From: CAVQUE01 sp046290435
Lineage (GTDB): Bacteria; Actinomycetota; Acidimicrobiia; Acidimicrobiales; UBA8592
Assembly: GCA_046290435.1 (NCBI GenBank)
Contig: JBKAGO010000010.1
Coordinates: forward strand, 1-37,801
Length of the DNA stretch: 37,801 bases
Direction: 5' to 3'
The notes below the pieces were generated by a model. That model was not told where the DNA came from and did not search any database. It worked only from the letters and a program-made list of their open reading frames with translations. This document shows, in pieces, positions 1-7,331 of this stretch. Made by a program: the position numbers and the translations under genes. Position 1 is the stretch's first letter. The number at the start of each line of letters is the position of its first letter.

Positions 1-494
1 TGCCCGTCACCGTTCCCGACGGCTCCACGATGCGCGCTGTCGCCGCAGCGATGGCGCGGGTGCGGTGGAAGGAGATGGGAGCAGGCGAGCGGGCCGAGAT
101 CATGTCCGACGCCGAGCTGATGGACAGCATCGACTACACGCTGTTCCCCAACTTCCATCCGTGGGGTGCGTTCAACCGCATCGTGTACCGCTTCCGCCCC
201 AACGGCGACGACCATCGCAGCTGCATCATGGAGTGCATCTTCCTGTCGCCATGGGAGGGCGAGCAGAAGCCGCCGCCGGCGCCGATCCACTGGCTCGAGG
301 ACCACGAGATCTTCTCCGACGCCGCCGAGCTCGGCATGCTCGGCAAGGTGTTCGACCAGGACCTCTACAACATGCCGAGGGTCCAGAAGGGCCTCGAGAC
401 CACACGCAAGCCCGGCGTCACCCTGGGGAACTACCAGGAGGCCAAGGTCCGCTGGCTCCACGACAAGCTGACCGAATGGGTCGAGGGGGACTGA
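1..494 (+). CDS. Rieske non-heme iron ring-hydroxylating oxygenase, alpha subunit, C-terminal part (5' end outside window)
   Basis: The reading frame is open from base 3, so the gene begins upstream of the window; the ATG at 30 is internal. The visible part, about 163 residues, resembles the end of the catalytic (C-terminal) domain of Rieske oxygenase alpha subunits. It has the stretch NFHPWGAFNRIVYRFRPNG followed by an acidic, proline-rich loop and the late segment DQDLYNMPRVQKGL, which corresponds to the family's conserved 'xQDxxNMxxVQxGL' region. The Rieske [2Fe-2S] motif and the 2-His-1-carboxylate iron site would lie upstream and cannot be checked. Known members hydroxylate aromatic, sterol or terpenoid rings using an electron-transfer partner. 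The substrate here cannot be told. The small gene at 497 follows 2 bases after the stop, so the two are probably co-transcribed. Family assignment is fairly sure; specificity is unknown. Confidence 0.82.
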   Translation, partial: PVTVPDGSTMRAVAAAMARVRWKEMGAGERAEIMSDAELMDSIDYTLFPNFHPWGAFNRIVYRFRPNGDDHRSCIMECIFLSPWEGEQKPPPAPIHWLEDHEIFSDAAELGMLGKVFDQDLYNMPRVQKGLETTRKPGVTLGNYQEAKVRWLHDKLTEWVEGD

Positions 495-496
495 CC

Positions 497-733
497 ATGC
501 TCGGTATCCGCCATCCCTTCACCGGAGCGCTCTACGAGCGCGGCGACCAGGAAGGCACCATCGTCGTCACCGACGGCGATCGCCGGGGCGTCTTCGCCAA
601 AGACGGCCGCTGGATCGAAGGCGACATACGCGAAGCCGACGTCCACCTGTGTGGTTGGGTCGCCGGGCCGTTGGTCGCCAACCATCGGGTGGGCAACGCC
701 GCCGGCCAGGATTCCCACCGAGCGTCGGGCTGA
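497..733 (+). CDS. Small hypothetical protein (78 aa) next to the Rieske oxygenase
   Basis: I do not recognise a named family. The ATG at 497 sits 2 bases after the oxygenase stop and is preceded by a purine-rich GAGGGGG at 484-490 with about 6 bases of spacing, a good ribosome binding site inside the upstream gene. The protein begins with HPFTGALYE and has glycine-rich turns (VTDGDRRGVF, KDGRWIEGD). It ends in CGWVAGPLVANHRVG, so it looks like a small, beta-rich soluble protein with a single Cys near position 55. There is no signal peptide or membrane segment. Tight coupling to the oxygenase suggests a role linked to that enzyme (for example an accessory or regulatory subunit), but that is inference only. 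Confidence 0.6.
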   Translation: MLGIRHPFTGALYERGDQEGTIVVTDGDRRGVFAKDGRWIEGDIREADVHLCGWVAGPLVANHRVGNAAGQDSHRASG

Positions 734-802
734 GGCCTCGCCGCCGGCACCGACCGATCCGCATCGTCTGACGGTGCGTCAGATGTGTGCTGGAATCGGG
801 TG

Positions 803-1729
803 ATGCCCAAGCCAACCTCGAGTTCCCTGCCCAGCGGCGTCGCCGTCATCGAGACGATGATGGGGACCCGCGCCGGGCCGGGCGCAAAGGTCCAGTACGC
901 CAACCTCACCGGCGTCAAGGACGCCGACTCGGCCGCGATGAACTTCCCGGCGCAGTACATGTTCCGCGACGTGCCCTTCAGCGACCAGGCACGCGAGCCC
1001 GTGGCGGTCGAGGAGCCCGACGAGCTCGAGGGCGCCGACTTCGTGCTGCCCTACATGGACAAGCACGGCATCGAGATCGCCATGATCGGTGTCGGCGACG
1101 ACGACGTGAAGTCGCCGGCGCGTCGCGCCATCGACGAGCACCCCGACCGGTTCGTCGGGGCCCACGAGCCCGACCCCAACGACGTGATGGGCTCGATCCG
1201 TACGCTGCGCCGCCTGCACGCCGACGGGTATCTGCGGGCCGTCACGGCGTTTCCTGCGGGGCGCGACCCCCAGGTGGCCATCGACGACCCGTTGATGTAC
1301 CCGATCTATGCGCTCTGCTGCGAGCTCGACATCCCCATCTTCTGCTGCGCCGGCATCCCCGGGCCGCGGGTGCCATTCGCTCCCCAGCACGTCGAGCGCA
1401 TCGACCGGGTCATGTACGACTTCCCCGAGCTGGTGTTCGTGACCCGTCACGGCTGTGAGCCCTGGGAGGAGCTGGCGGTGAAGCTGATGCTCAAGTGGCC
1501 GGGGCTGCACTACTCGACCTCGGCGTTCGCCCCGAAGTACTACCCCAAGGCGATCATCGACTACGCCAACACCCGCGGCGCCGACAAGATCATCTACGCG
1601 GGGTACTTCCCCATGGGGCTGCACATCGACACGATCTTCGAGCAGCTGCCTCACGTGCCGTTCCGCGACCATGTCTGGCCGAAGTTCCTCCGCGAGAACG
1701 CGGCCAGGGTCCTCAAGCTCGACGTGTGA
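803..1729 (+). CDS. Amidohydrolase-2 family-like protein, probably lacking catalytic metal ligands
   Basis: This 308-residue protein has the overall order of the amidohydrolase-2 (ACMS decarboxylase-like TIM barrel) family. Features are a mid-protein 'ERIDRVMYDFPELVFVTRHG' region, then PWEELAVKLMLKWPGLHYSTSAFAPKYYP, and the final KFLRENAARVLKL that normally packs the barrel end. In active relatives the N-terminus carries an HxH metal motif and the late strand carries a catalytic Asp (usually GSDYP or GTDYP). Here the N-terminus has no HxH and the late strand reads YAGYFPMG, so the Asp is absent. The His of RHG is kept. The frame stays open back to a GTG at 785. I prefer the ATG at 803 because the extra residues (CWNRV) look non-coding; GTG 800 is also possible. 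It may be a non-hydrolytic paralogue or use different chemistry. The fold call is good; the function is unknown. Confidence 0.72.
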   Translation: MPKPTSSSLPSGVAVIETMMGTRAGPGAKVQYANLTGVKDADSAAMNFPAQYMFRDVPFSDQAREPVAVEEPDELEGADFVLPYMDKHGIEIAMIGVGDDDVKSPARRAIDEHPDRFVGAHEPDPNDVMGSIRTLRRLHADGYLRAVTAFPAGRDPQVAIDDPLMYPIYALCCELDIPIFCCAGIPGPRVPFAPQHVERIDRVMYDFPELVFVTRHGCEPWEELAVKLMLKWPGLHYSTSAFAPKYYPKAIIDYANTRGADKIIYAGYFPMGLHIDTIFEQLPHVPFRDHVWPKFLRENAARVLKLDV

Positions 1730-1887
1730 GCCACGGTCCCGACATGAGCCGCGGTGCCGTCAACGGTCGGTGAAGGGGCGGACAACTGTCGGCATTTGCA
1801 TGTTCGTTCAGGCCGTGACTACCGTCTGTTCACTGGTCAGGGGGTGACCAGTCCAGCAAGGTGTCGGCGTCGGCAACGGCGTCCGGC

Positions 1888-1938
1888 TCATGCACTGCGG
1901 GGCTGCAGCCATGGGGGGCCGGCCCCGCAGTTGCATGA
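1888..1938. repeat. Long inverted repeat (16/17-bp arms, 18-nt loop) in the 1730-2012 gap
   Basis: The arms are 1888-1903 (tcatgcactgcggggc) and 1922-1938 (gccccgcagttgcatga). They are complementary throughout except for one extra base in the right arm. The loop is itself GC-rich (CCATGG, GGGGGCCGGC). No T-run follows, so it is not a classical intrinsic terminator. It lies about 160 bases after the amidohydrolase-like gene and 75 bases before the CopC-like gene, both on the + strand. It could be an RNA hairpin in the CopC leader, a terminator-like element, or a binding site. A second, small hairpin lies at 1958-1971. I see no gene in this 283-base gap. Confidence 0.5.
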
Positions 1939-1957
1939 ATGGCCTGCGGTCGTCCCA

Positions 1958-1971
1958 CCCGCTTCGGCGGG
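1958..1971 (+). other. Short hairpin with TTCG loop upstream of the CopC-like gene
   Basis: The sequence CCCGC-TTCG-GCGGG forms a perfect 5-bp stem closed by a UUCG-type tetraloop, a very stable RNA fold. It ends 41 bases before the ATG at 2013. Whether it is transcribed with that gene is not known. Such sequences also occur by chance in DNA this rich in G+C. Confidence 0.3.
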
Positions 1972-2012
1972 CACGCGCCCTCGACGCCTGCCCGCCGTGG
2001 TTGAATCGACGC

Positions 2013-2537
2013 ATGCGTGCTCTCACCGTGGTCCTTCGCCGTCTCGTGCTCGTGGTCGGAGTCCTGGTACTCGTGATGGCCGCTGCGACGTCGGTCTCGG
2101 CGCATTCGACCCTCGTCGAGGCCACACCCGACCAGGGCGAGCGGGTGGCCTCGCTCGACGAGATCGTGCTGCGCTTCGGCGATCCCATCATCAACGACGG
2201 CGAGTCGACGCTGCTGGCGCTGCAGACCCCCGACGGCACCGACATCACCATCGGTCCTCCCGAACACGTCGACGCGTTCACGTTGCGGGCCACGGTGCCC
2301 CACACCCCCGAGCCGGGCAGCTACGTGCTGCGGTACCAGGTGCTGTCCTACGACGGCGACCTCAACGACGGCGGCCACCTGTTCGACTTCGATCCCGATG
2401 CGGCGGCCAACGCCAACGCCCCGGTCGTGTTGTTGTCCGTGGGCGGTGTCGCTGTCATCGCGATGGTCGCGCTGTTGCGTCCGCGTCGCGGCGCCATCGA
2501 GACCGACGAGCCCGATGACGACCGCGCGGTCATCTGA
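2013..2537 (+). CDS. CopC-domain exported protein with C-terminal membrane anchor
   Basis: The 174-residue protein starts MRALTVVLRR and has a long hydrophobic signal segment (about residues 9-28) ending in SVSA. Mature His31 then opens the CopC signature AHSTLVEATPDQGERV. In CopC/YobA proteins the first mature residue, His, is a copper ligand. Strands typical of the Ig-like CopC fold follow (IVLRFGDPI, LRATVPHTPEPGSYVLRYQVLS). The second copper site of the family (usually SxDGHxxxG) is altered here to SYDGDLNDGGHLFDFD, so metal binding is uncertain. A single membrane helix at about 136-155 and a short acidic cytoplasmic tail anchor it outside the cell. No CopD gene adjoins it. Earlier in-frame starts exist but would place the signal peptide internally, so the ATG at 2013 is chosen. 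Confidence 0.78.
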   Translation: MRALTVVLRRLVLVVGVLVLVMAAATSVSAHSTLVEATPDQGERVASLDEIVLRFGDPIINDGESTLLALQTPDGTDITIGPPEHVDAFTLRATVPHTPEPGSYVLRYQVLSYDGDLNDGGHLFDFDPDAAANANAPVVLLSVGGVAVIAMVALLRPRRGAIETDEPDDDRAVI

Positions 2538-2570
2538 TCGGGGCGGATCCGCCCGTGCTACAACCTGGCG

Positions 2571-3143
2571 ATGCCCGCACCACGGATTCCACCGCTCGCC
2601 GACGACGAGCTCTCCGATGCCGCCCGCGCCGTCCTGGCGCCGATGCTCGACGAGGACCGGGCCTGGAACGTCTTCCGGACCATGGCCCAGCACCCGGACC
2701 TGACACGGCGCTGGATGGTCTTCGCCAACCACATCCTGGCCAAGTCGACCCTGCCGCCGCGCGAGCGTGAGCTGGCGATCCTGCGGATCGGCTGGTTGTG
2801 CGGCTCGCAGTACGAGTGGGCCCAGCACGTCGTCATCGGAACCGAAGCCGGCCTCACCGGCGACGAGATCGACCGCATCGGGGCCGGTCCCGACGCCGAG
2901 GGCTGGTCCGAGCTCGACCGGCTGATCCTCGCCGCCGCCGACGAGCTGCACCACGACCACCGCATCGGCGACGCCACCTGGGCGGCGCTGGCCGGGCACT
3001 GGAGCACCCAGCAGCTCATGGACCTGGTGTTCACGGTCGGTCAGTACACGCTGGTGTCGATGGCGCTGCGGACCTTCGAGGTGCCACTGGACGACTTCCT
3101 CACGGGCCCCGACGTGCTCGGCGCCTGGGATCGGCGGGACTGA
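2571..3143 (+). CDS. Carboxymuconolactone decarboxylase (AhpD-like) family protein
   Basis: The 190-residue protein matches the carboxymuconolactone decarboxylase/AhpD-like helical fold. The key region is RELAILRIGWLCGSQYEWAQH (about 66-86, with Cys77, Glu82 and His86), followed by the helix that starts GLTGDEIDRI. AhpD proper has a CxxC redox pair. Here only one Cys is present in that motif, which fits the decarboxylase-like or general 'CMD' subgroup rather than a thioredoxin-type peroxidase partner. A second half-domain (residues 110-180) contains ADELHHDHRIGDATW. The next gene starts 1 base after its stop, so it forms an operon with the F420-type oxidoreductase. A TACAAC element lies 6 bases before the ATG and no Shine-Dalgarno is evident. 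The substrate is unknown. Together the pair may serve a catabolic pathway. Confidence 0.82.
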   Translation: MPAPRIPPLADDELSDAARAVLAPMLDEDRAWNVFRTMAQHPDLTRRWMVFANHILAKSTLPPRERELAILRIGWLCGSQYEWAQHVVIGTEAGLTGDEIDRIGAGPDAEGWSELDRLILAAADELHHDHRIGDATWAALAGHWSTQQLMDLVFTVGQYTLVSMALRTFEVPLDDFLTGPDVLGAWDRRD

Positions 3144-3144
3144 C

Positions 3145-4080
3145 ATGGACCTCATCCTGGGCCTGCCCACCGATCATGTCGAAGCCCGCGACGAGTTCGG
3201 GACTGTTGACGCCGTCGCCGAGATGGCGGCGACCGCCGAGGCGCTCGGCTACGCCGGGGTGTTCGTCACCGACCATCCTGCACCACCGCAGGACTTCATC
3301 GCATCGGGCGGGCACCACACCCTCGACCCCATGGTCGTCCTGGCCGTGGCGGCAGGAGCCACCACCCGGCTCGCGCTCATGACCAACCTGTTCATCGTCG
3401 CCTACCGCAACCCGTTCGTCGCGGCGAAGGCCATCGCGACGCTCGACTCGATGAGCGGCGGGCGCGTCATCATGGGCACCGGCGCCGGGTACCTCGAGGG
3501 CGAGTTCGACGCCCTCGGCGTCGACTTCGAGCACCGAAACGACGTCCTCGACGAACACCTCGCCGTCATGCGCCAGGCGTGGAGCGGCGAGCCGGTGCAC
3601 GCCGAGGGCGCCGGGTACCGAGCCGAGGGCGTGCTCGGGCTGCCGACCCCGGTCGAGCGCGATGGCGTCACCGCGCCGCCGGTCTGGGTCGGGGGCAACA
3701 GCCGTCGAGCCCTCCGCCGGGTCGCCACCCTCGGCGACGGCTGGATGCCCATCGCCACGCCGAAGGGCATGGCCGACTTCGTGAAGACCGCGTCGATCCA
3801 GACGATGGACGACCTCGCGGCGCGCATCGAGCTGCTGCGCGTGGCCTGGCAGGAAGCCGGACGGGCCGGCGAGCCGGTCATCGCCATGGAACCCTGGGAC
3901 GCCGGCCGCTACGGCACCGACCGATTCGACGGCGTCCGCTACCGCGAACGCCTCGCCGAGCTGGCCGACCTCGGGGTCAGCTGTGCCCCGGTCATGCTGA
4001 GCTCGATCGGTCGCGGCCTCGACCTCGACCGCAAGGGCTTCCTCGACCGCGCCGCCGGCTTCATCGCCGAGGTCGGCTGA
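3145..4080 (+). CDS. F420-dependent LLM-class oxidoreductase (luciferase-like)
   Basis: The 311-residue protein has the luciferase-like TIM-barrel pattern. It opens with a short first strand (MDLILGLPTD), then the helix DAVAEMAATAEALGYAGVFVTDHP, the LMTNLFIVAYRNPFVAAKAIATLDSM region, and a glycine-rich GRVIMGTGAGYLEGEF segment. Then comes APPVWVGGNSRRALRRVATLGDGWMP, typical of the actinobacterial subfamily that binds cofactor F420 (TIGR03619-type). Such enzymes transfer hydride to or from F420 on diverse, mostly unidentified substrates. The ATG lies 1 base after the stop of the CMD-family gene. The gene runs toward the convergent decarboxylase, with the 4105-4195 inverted repeat in between. 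F420 use rests on family similarity only; FMN is the alternative cofactor in this fold. Confidence 0.85.
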   Translation: MDLILGLPTDHVEARDEFGTVDAVAEMAATAEALGYAGVFVTDHPAPPQDFIASGGHHTLDPMVVLAVAAGATTRLALMTNLFIVAYRNPFVAAKAIATLDSMSGGRVIMGTGAGYLEGEFDALGVDFEHRNDVLDEHLAVMRQAWSGEPVHAEGAGYRAEGVLGLPTPVERDGVTAPPVWVGGNSRRALRRVATLGDGWMPIATPKGMADFVKTASIQTMDDLAARIELLRVAWQEAGRAGEPVIAMEPWDAGRYGTDRFDGVRYRERLAELADLGVSCAPVMLSSIGRGLDLDRKGFLDRAAGFIAEVG

Positions 4081-4104
4081 AGGCATTACTGGGGTCCGGG
4101 ACTA

Positions 4105-4195
4105 CTGGGGTCAAGTCGTACTTTCAACCAACTCCAGGCCGTCGAGCCTGGTGCCGCTGCGTGCCGAGTTGGTTGAAAGCACGACTTGACCCCAG
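4105..4195. repeat. 30-bp inverted repeat between convergent genes (REP-like palindrome or bidirectional terminator)
   Basis: The left arm is 4105-4134 and begins CTGGGGTCAAGTCGTACTTT. The right arm, 4166-4195, is its reverse complement with one mismatch (29 of 30). The 31-base centre contains a further nested hairpin: CCAGGC at 4134-4139 pairs with GCCTGG at 4146-4151. A partial direct copy of the outer end (ACTGGGGTC) also occurs at 4088-4096. The element fills almost the whole 118-base space between two convergent stop codons. Its modest GC content and its long, nearly perfect arms distinguish it from ordinary terminators. GGGGTCAAGTC palindromes of this kind are known as dispersed REP-type repeats in other bacteria. 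Confidence 0.75.
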
Positions 4196-4198
4196 CGG

Positions 4199-5608
4199 TC
4201 AGGCCTCGCGGTCGATGAGCTCCCAGAGCTGGTCGACGTGGCGGCGTTCGGTCCAGGTCGAGCCGATCGACACGCGGATGAACGCTCGGTCGTCGATGAC
4301 GCTGGGGGTGACATAGGCCGATCCCGACGCGTTGATGGCCGCGGCGAGTGCTGTGGTGGCGTCGTCGCCGTCGACGTGGCGGAACGACACCAGCGCGAAC
4401 GGTGTCGGTGCCGCCGGCTCCAGGCGGGGGTGATCGACGACGTGGCGTTCGAGCATGCGGGCCCAGTCGAGGTGGTTGCGGATGTGGGCCCGCAGCCCCT
4501 CGGCACCATAGGAGCGCAGCACGAACCACAGCTTCAGCGCCCGGAAACGACGACCCAGCGGGACGTGCCAGTCGCGGTAGTCGATCACCGCGCCGGTGTC
4601 GGTGGCGGCGTTGCGCAGATACGGCGGCGTGATGGAAAGGGCGTCGACCAGGGTCGACCGGTCGGCCACCCAGAACGCCGAGCAGTCGAAGTTCGTGAGC
4701 AGCCACTTGTGCGGATTGGTGGTGTAGCTGTCGACGAACTCGAGGCCGTCCTGGTGATGGCGAAGCTCGGGACACACCATCGCCGTGCCCGCATAGGCGG
4801 CATCGACGTGGTGCCACATGCCCTCGGCGGCGGCGACGGCGCCGATCGCTCGCACCGGGTCGACGGCGGTGGTCGCGGTGGTCCCCACCGCCGAGCACAC
4901 CCACGTCGGCACCAGCCCGGCCGCCCGGTCCTCGGCGATCATCGCCTCGAGCGCCGGGACCGACATGGCATGACGGTCGTCGACCGGCACCGAACGGATG
5001 TGGCCGTAGCCGGCCACCCGGGCGCCCTTCTCGATGGACGAATGCGCCTGGGCCGAGCCGTAGGCCACCAGGCGATCGGTGTCGTGGCCGGCGCTGCGGG
5101 CCCGGATCCGGGCGACGACCAACGCGGTGTGGGTGGCGTCGGAGGCGCTCATCTGCAGGACCCCGCCGCCGGGGCCGGTGTCGATGCGCCAGGCATCGGG
5201 CAGCCCGAGCAGCTCGACGAGCCAGTCGAGGACTGCGGACTCGATCTCGGTGACCGCGGGGCTGGTGGACCAGAGCATGCCCTGCACACCCAGACCGGCA
5301 GCGGCGATCTCGCCGAGCACCGACGCCGGCGACGACGACGCCGGGAAGTACGCGAACCAACCCGGGTGCTGCCAGTGGGTGATGCCCGGCATCACCACCC
5401 GGTCGAGATCGTCGAGCACGCTTTCCATGGACTCGGGCCCCTCGGGCGCCCGATCGGGAACCATGGCGCGGACCTGGCCCGGGGACACCTGGTGGGTGAC
5501 CGGATGGTCCTCGAGACCGTCGAGGTAGTCGGCGATCCAGTCGATCATCCGGTAGCCGAGACGGCGGAACTCCTCGGTGGACAGATGGGGTACGGGCCGT
5601 TCGGTCAC
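4199..5608 (-). CDS. Group II PLP-dependent decarboxylase (aromatic-L-amino-acid decarboxylase type)
   Basis: The 469-residue protein carries the full group II decarboxylase pattern. Features include HPGWFAYFPASSS near 81-93, TEIESAVLDWLVELLGLP (120-137), a glycine-rich substrate loop GGGVLQMSASDATHTAL, and the PLP-stacking His189 in AHSSIEKGA. The PLP-binding Asp269 is in HVDAAYAG and the Schiff-base Lys301 is in NPHKW. This matches DOPA/tryptophan/tyrosine-type enzymes rather than glutamate decarboxylase. Substrate choice among aromatic amino acids cannot be read from sequence alone. The frame is open further upstream, but the GTG at 5608 overlaps the stop of the YbaK gene (GTGA), the coupling seen repeatedly in this genome, and gives the usual N-terminus (STEEFRRLGYRMIDWIADYL). 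It appears to be the last gene of the operon from 7435 or earlier. Confidence 0.87.
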   Translation of the reverse strand: MTERPVPHLSTEEFRRLGYRMIDWIADYLDGLEDHPVTHQVSPGQVRAMVPDRAPEGPESMESVLDDLDRVVMPGITHWQHPGWFAYFPASSSPASVLGEIAAAGLGVQGMLWSTSPAVTEIESAVLDWLVELLGLPDAWRIDTGPGGGVLQMSASDATHTALVVARIRARSAGHDTDRLVAYGSAQAHSSIEKGARVAGYGHIRSVPVDDRHAMSVPALEAMIAEDRAAGLVPTWVCSAVGTTATTAVDPVRAIGAVAAAEGMWHHVDAAYAGTAMVCPELRHHQDGLEFVDSYTTNPHKWLLTNFDCSAFWVADRSTLVDALSITPPYLRNAATDTGAVIDYRDWHVPLGRRFRALKLWFVLRSYGAEGLRAHIRNHLDWARMLERHVVDHPRLEPAAPTPFALVSFRHVDGDDATTALAAAINASGSAYVTPSVIDDRAFIRVSIGSTWTERRHVDQLWELIDREA

Positions 5609-6081
5609 GGGGCCGCCCCGGTCAGATCGCAGAACACGGCGTCGAGCACCTCGGTGAAGGTAGTGGGCTCGATCACGACCTCCATGCCACGCCGCCCTCC
5701 GCTGACATGGACCCGGTCCCACAGCTCGGCGCTCTCGTCGACGAACGTGCGATGCCGCATGCGCTGGCCGAATGGGCTGATCCCGCCGGCAACGTAGCCG
5801 GTGCGGCGCTCGGCCAGGGCGATGTCGGCGAGCGTCGCCTTCTTCGCCCCCGCGGCCCGGGCGATGGCCTTCAGGTCGAGCTGGCAGATGACCGGGACCA
5901 CGCCGACGACGAGCTCGCCGGTGTCGAGTTCGGCGACGAGGGTCTTGAACACCTCCGACCCGTCGACACCGAGCGCCTCGGCCGCTTCGGTCCCGTAGCT
6001 CGCAGCTGCGGGGTCGTGGTCGTAGGTGACGATCTCGAAGGCCGCGTCGCAGCGTTCGAGCTCGACGACCGCAGGCGTCAT
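5605..6081 (-). CDS. ybaK: YbaK/EbsC-family aminoacyl-tRNA deacylase
   Basis: The 158-residue protein matches YbaK (Cys-tRNA(Pro)/Cys-tRNA(Cys) deacylase), an editing protein that hydrolyses mischarged aminoacyl-tRNA. The typical sequence elements are EIVTYDHDP near the start, EAAEALGVDGSEVFKTLVAEL (with the substrate-binding Lys of the family in VFKT), LKAIARAAGAKKATLADIALAERRTGYVAGGISPFGQ, and the C-terminal strand pattern VSGGRRGMEVVIEP. The length is normal for the family. The start is an ATG 14 bases after the P450 stop. Its last four bases overlap the start of the PLP decarboxylase. Why a tRNA editing protein sits between a P450 and an amino-acid decarboxylase is unclear. Confidence 0.88.
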   Translation of the reverse strand: MTPAVVELERCDAAFEIVTYDHDPAAASYGTEAAEALGVDGSEVFKTLVAELDTGELVVGVVPVICQLDLKAIARAAGAKKATLADIALAERRTGYVAGGISPFGQRMRHRTFVDESAELWDRVHVSGGRRGMEVVIEPTTFTEVLDAVFCDLTGAAP

Positions 6082-6095
6082 CGGATCTCCGGGGC

Positions 6096-7331
6096 CTAGG
6101 CGCTGGGGTGGAGGCAGACCGGCAGGCGCTTGAGCGAGTTGTTCAGGTTGCTGTGCTGGCGGGCGGTGGTGCCGGTGCGTTCGATCGACCCGCAGCGCGA
6201 CAGCAGCTCCTCGAAGAACACGCGGCCCTCGAGCCGGGCGAGGTGGACGCCCAGGCAGAAGTGTTCGGCGATACCGAACGACAGGTGGGGGTTGGGGTCC
6301 CGGGTGATGTCGAAGGTGTGCGGATCGGTGAAGACGTCCTCGTCGCGGTTGGCCGATGTGTACATCATCGCCAACTTCTCGCCCGCGGCGATGGGCGTCT
6401 CGCCGACGCGGGTGTCGGCGATGGCCGTGCGGCGGAAGTAGTGCAACGGGTTGGCGTGGCGCAGGATCTCCTCGACCGCGCCGGGGATGGCGCCGGGGTC
6501 GGCACGGAGCATGGCCAGTTGATCGGGGTGGTCGAGCAGCACGTCGAGCCCCGAGGACAACATGGTGCGGGTGGTGTCGTTGCCGGCGGTGACGAGCTGC
6601 ACGAAGAACGCGCCGAAGTCCGGATCGGTCATCGGGGCGCCGTCGACCTCGGTGGCGAGGATGACCGTGGTCAGATCGGCCGGCTGTTCGGCCATCTGGC
6701 GCCGGTCGGCGGCGAAGGCCATGGCGTAGAGCGCCATCTCGATCGAGGCGCTGCGCTCGTCGGCGGGATCGGGGTTGATGTCGGGATCCTGGCCGCCGCT
6801 GTTGCGTTCGGCCATGGCGTGCAGCTTCGGCCAGTCGGCAGCGGGAAGCCCCATCAGTTCGCCCAGGATCTGCGAGGGCAGCAACGAGCACACGTCGTGC
6901 ACGAAGTCGACCTCGCCCGCATCGGCGGAGCGTTCGAGCCCGGCGTCGATGATGGTGGCGCAGATGGCGCGGATGCGCGGCTCGAGCCCGGCGATGACCC
7001 GGGCCCGGAACTCGCCCGAGACCTGTCGACGGATGAGGCCGTGGGTGGGGGGATCCATGGCGAGCAGCATCTTGCGCATCGACGCGAGGCTGTCCCCCTC
7101 GAGGTCCTGCAGGACGACCCCGGCTTCCGCGGCCGAGAACACCTCGGTCCGCCGGGACACGTCGACGACGTCCGCGTGGCGGGTGATGGCCCAGCATTCG
7201 GTGCCGTCGGGCGTGACGGCGCGATGCACCGGATCGTTGGCGCGCAGCCACGTGAACCGATCGTGGGGAGGACCGTCGGTGTAGGCGGCCGGTTCGAAGA
7301 TGAGATCGGTACCGGCGGTGGTGGGGGTCAT
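6096..7331 (-). CDS. Cytochrome P450
   Basis: The 411-residue protein has all P450 landmarks. They are the I-helix oxygen-activation motif TAGNDTTR (248-255), the K-helix ExxR (E288-R291), and the heme-binding loop FGIAEHFCLG with the axial Cys359. It is soluble with no membrane anchor, as usual for bacterial class I enzymes. The overall pattern resembles the actinobacterial CYP125/CYP124-like group that oxidises sterol or lipid side chains. I cannot assign the family with certainty. No ferredoxin or reductase adjoins it. The ATG at 7331 overlaps the TGA of the 35-residue gene upstream, so the two are translationally coupled. Confidence 0.9.
   Translation of the reverse strand: MTPTTAGTDLIFEPAAYTDGPPHDRFTWLRANDPVHRAVTPDGTECWAITRHADVVDVSRRTEVFSAAEAGVVLQDLEGDSLASMRKMLLAMDPPTHGLIRRQVSGEFRARVIAGLEPRIRAICATIIDAGLERSADAGEVDFVHDVCSLLPSQILGELMGLPAADWPKLHAMAERNSGGQDPDINPDPADERSASIEMALYAMAFAADRRQMAEQPADLTTVILATEVDGAPMTDPDFGAFFVQLVTAGNDTTRTMLSSGLDVLLDHPDQLAMLRADPGAIPGAVEEILRHANPLHYFRRTAIADTRVGETPIAAGEKLAMMYTSANRDEDVFTDPHTFDITRDPNPHLSFGIAEHFCLGVHLARLEGRVFFEELLSRCGSIERTGTTARQHSNLNNSLKRLPVCLHPSA

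Noticed and set aside
4238..5797. Long plus-strand open frame opposite the PLP decarboxylase
   Set aside because: Composition is Gly/Arg/His/Val shadow-like, and the minus strand has all group II decarboxylase motifs.
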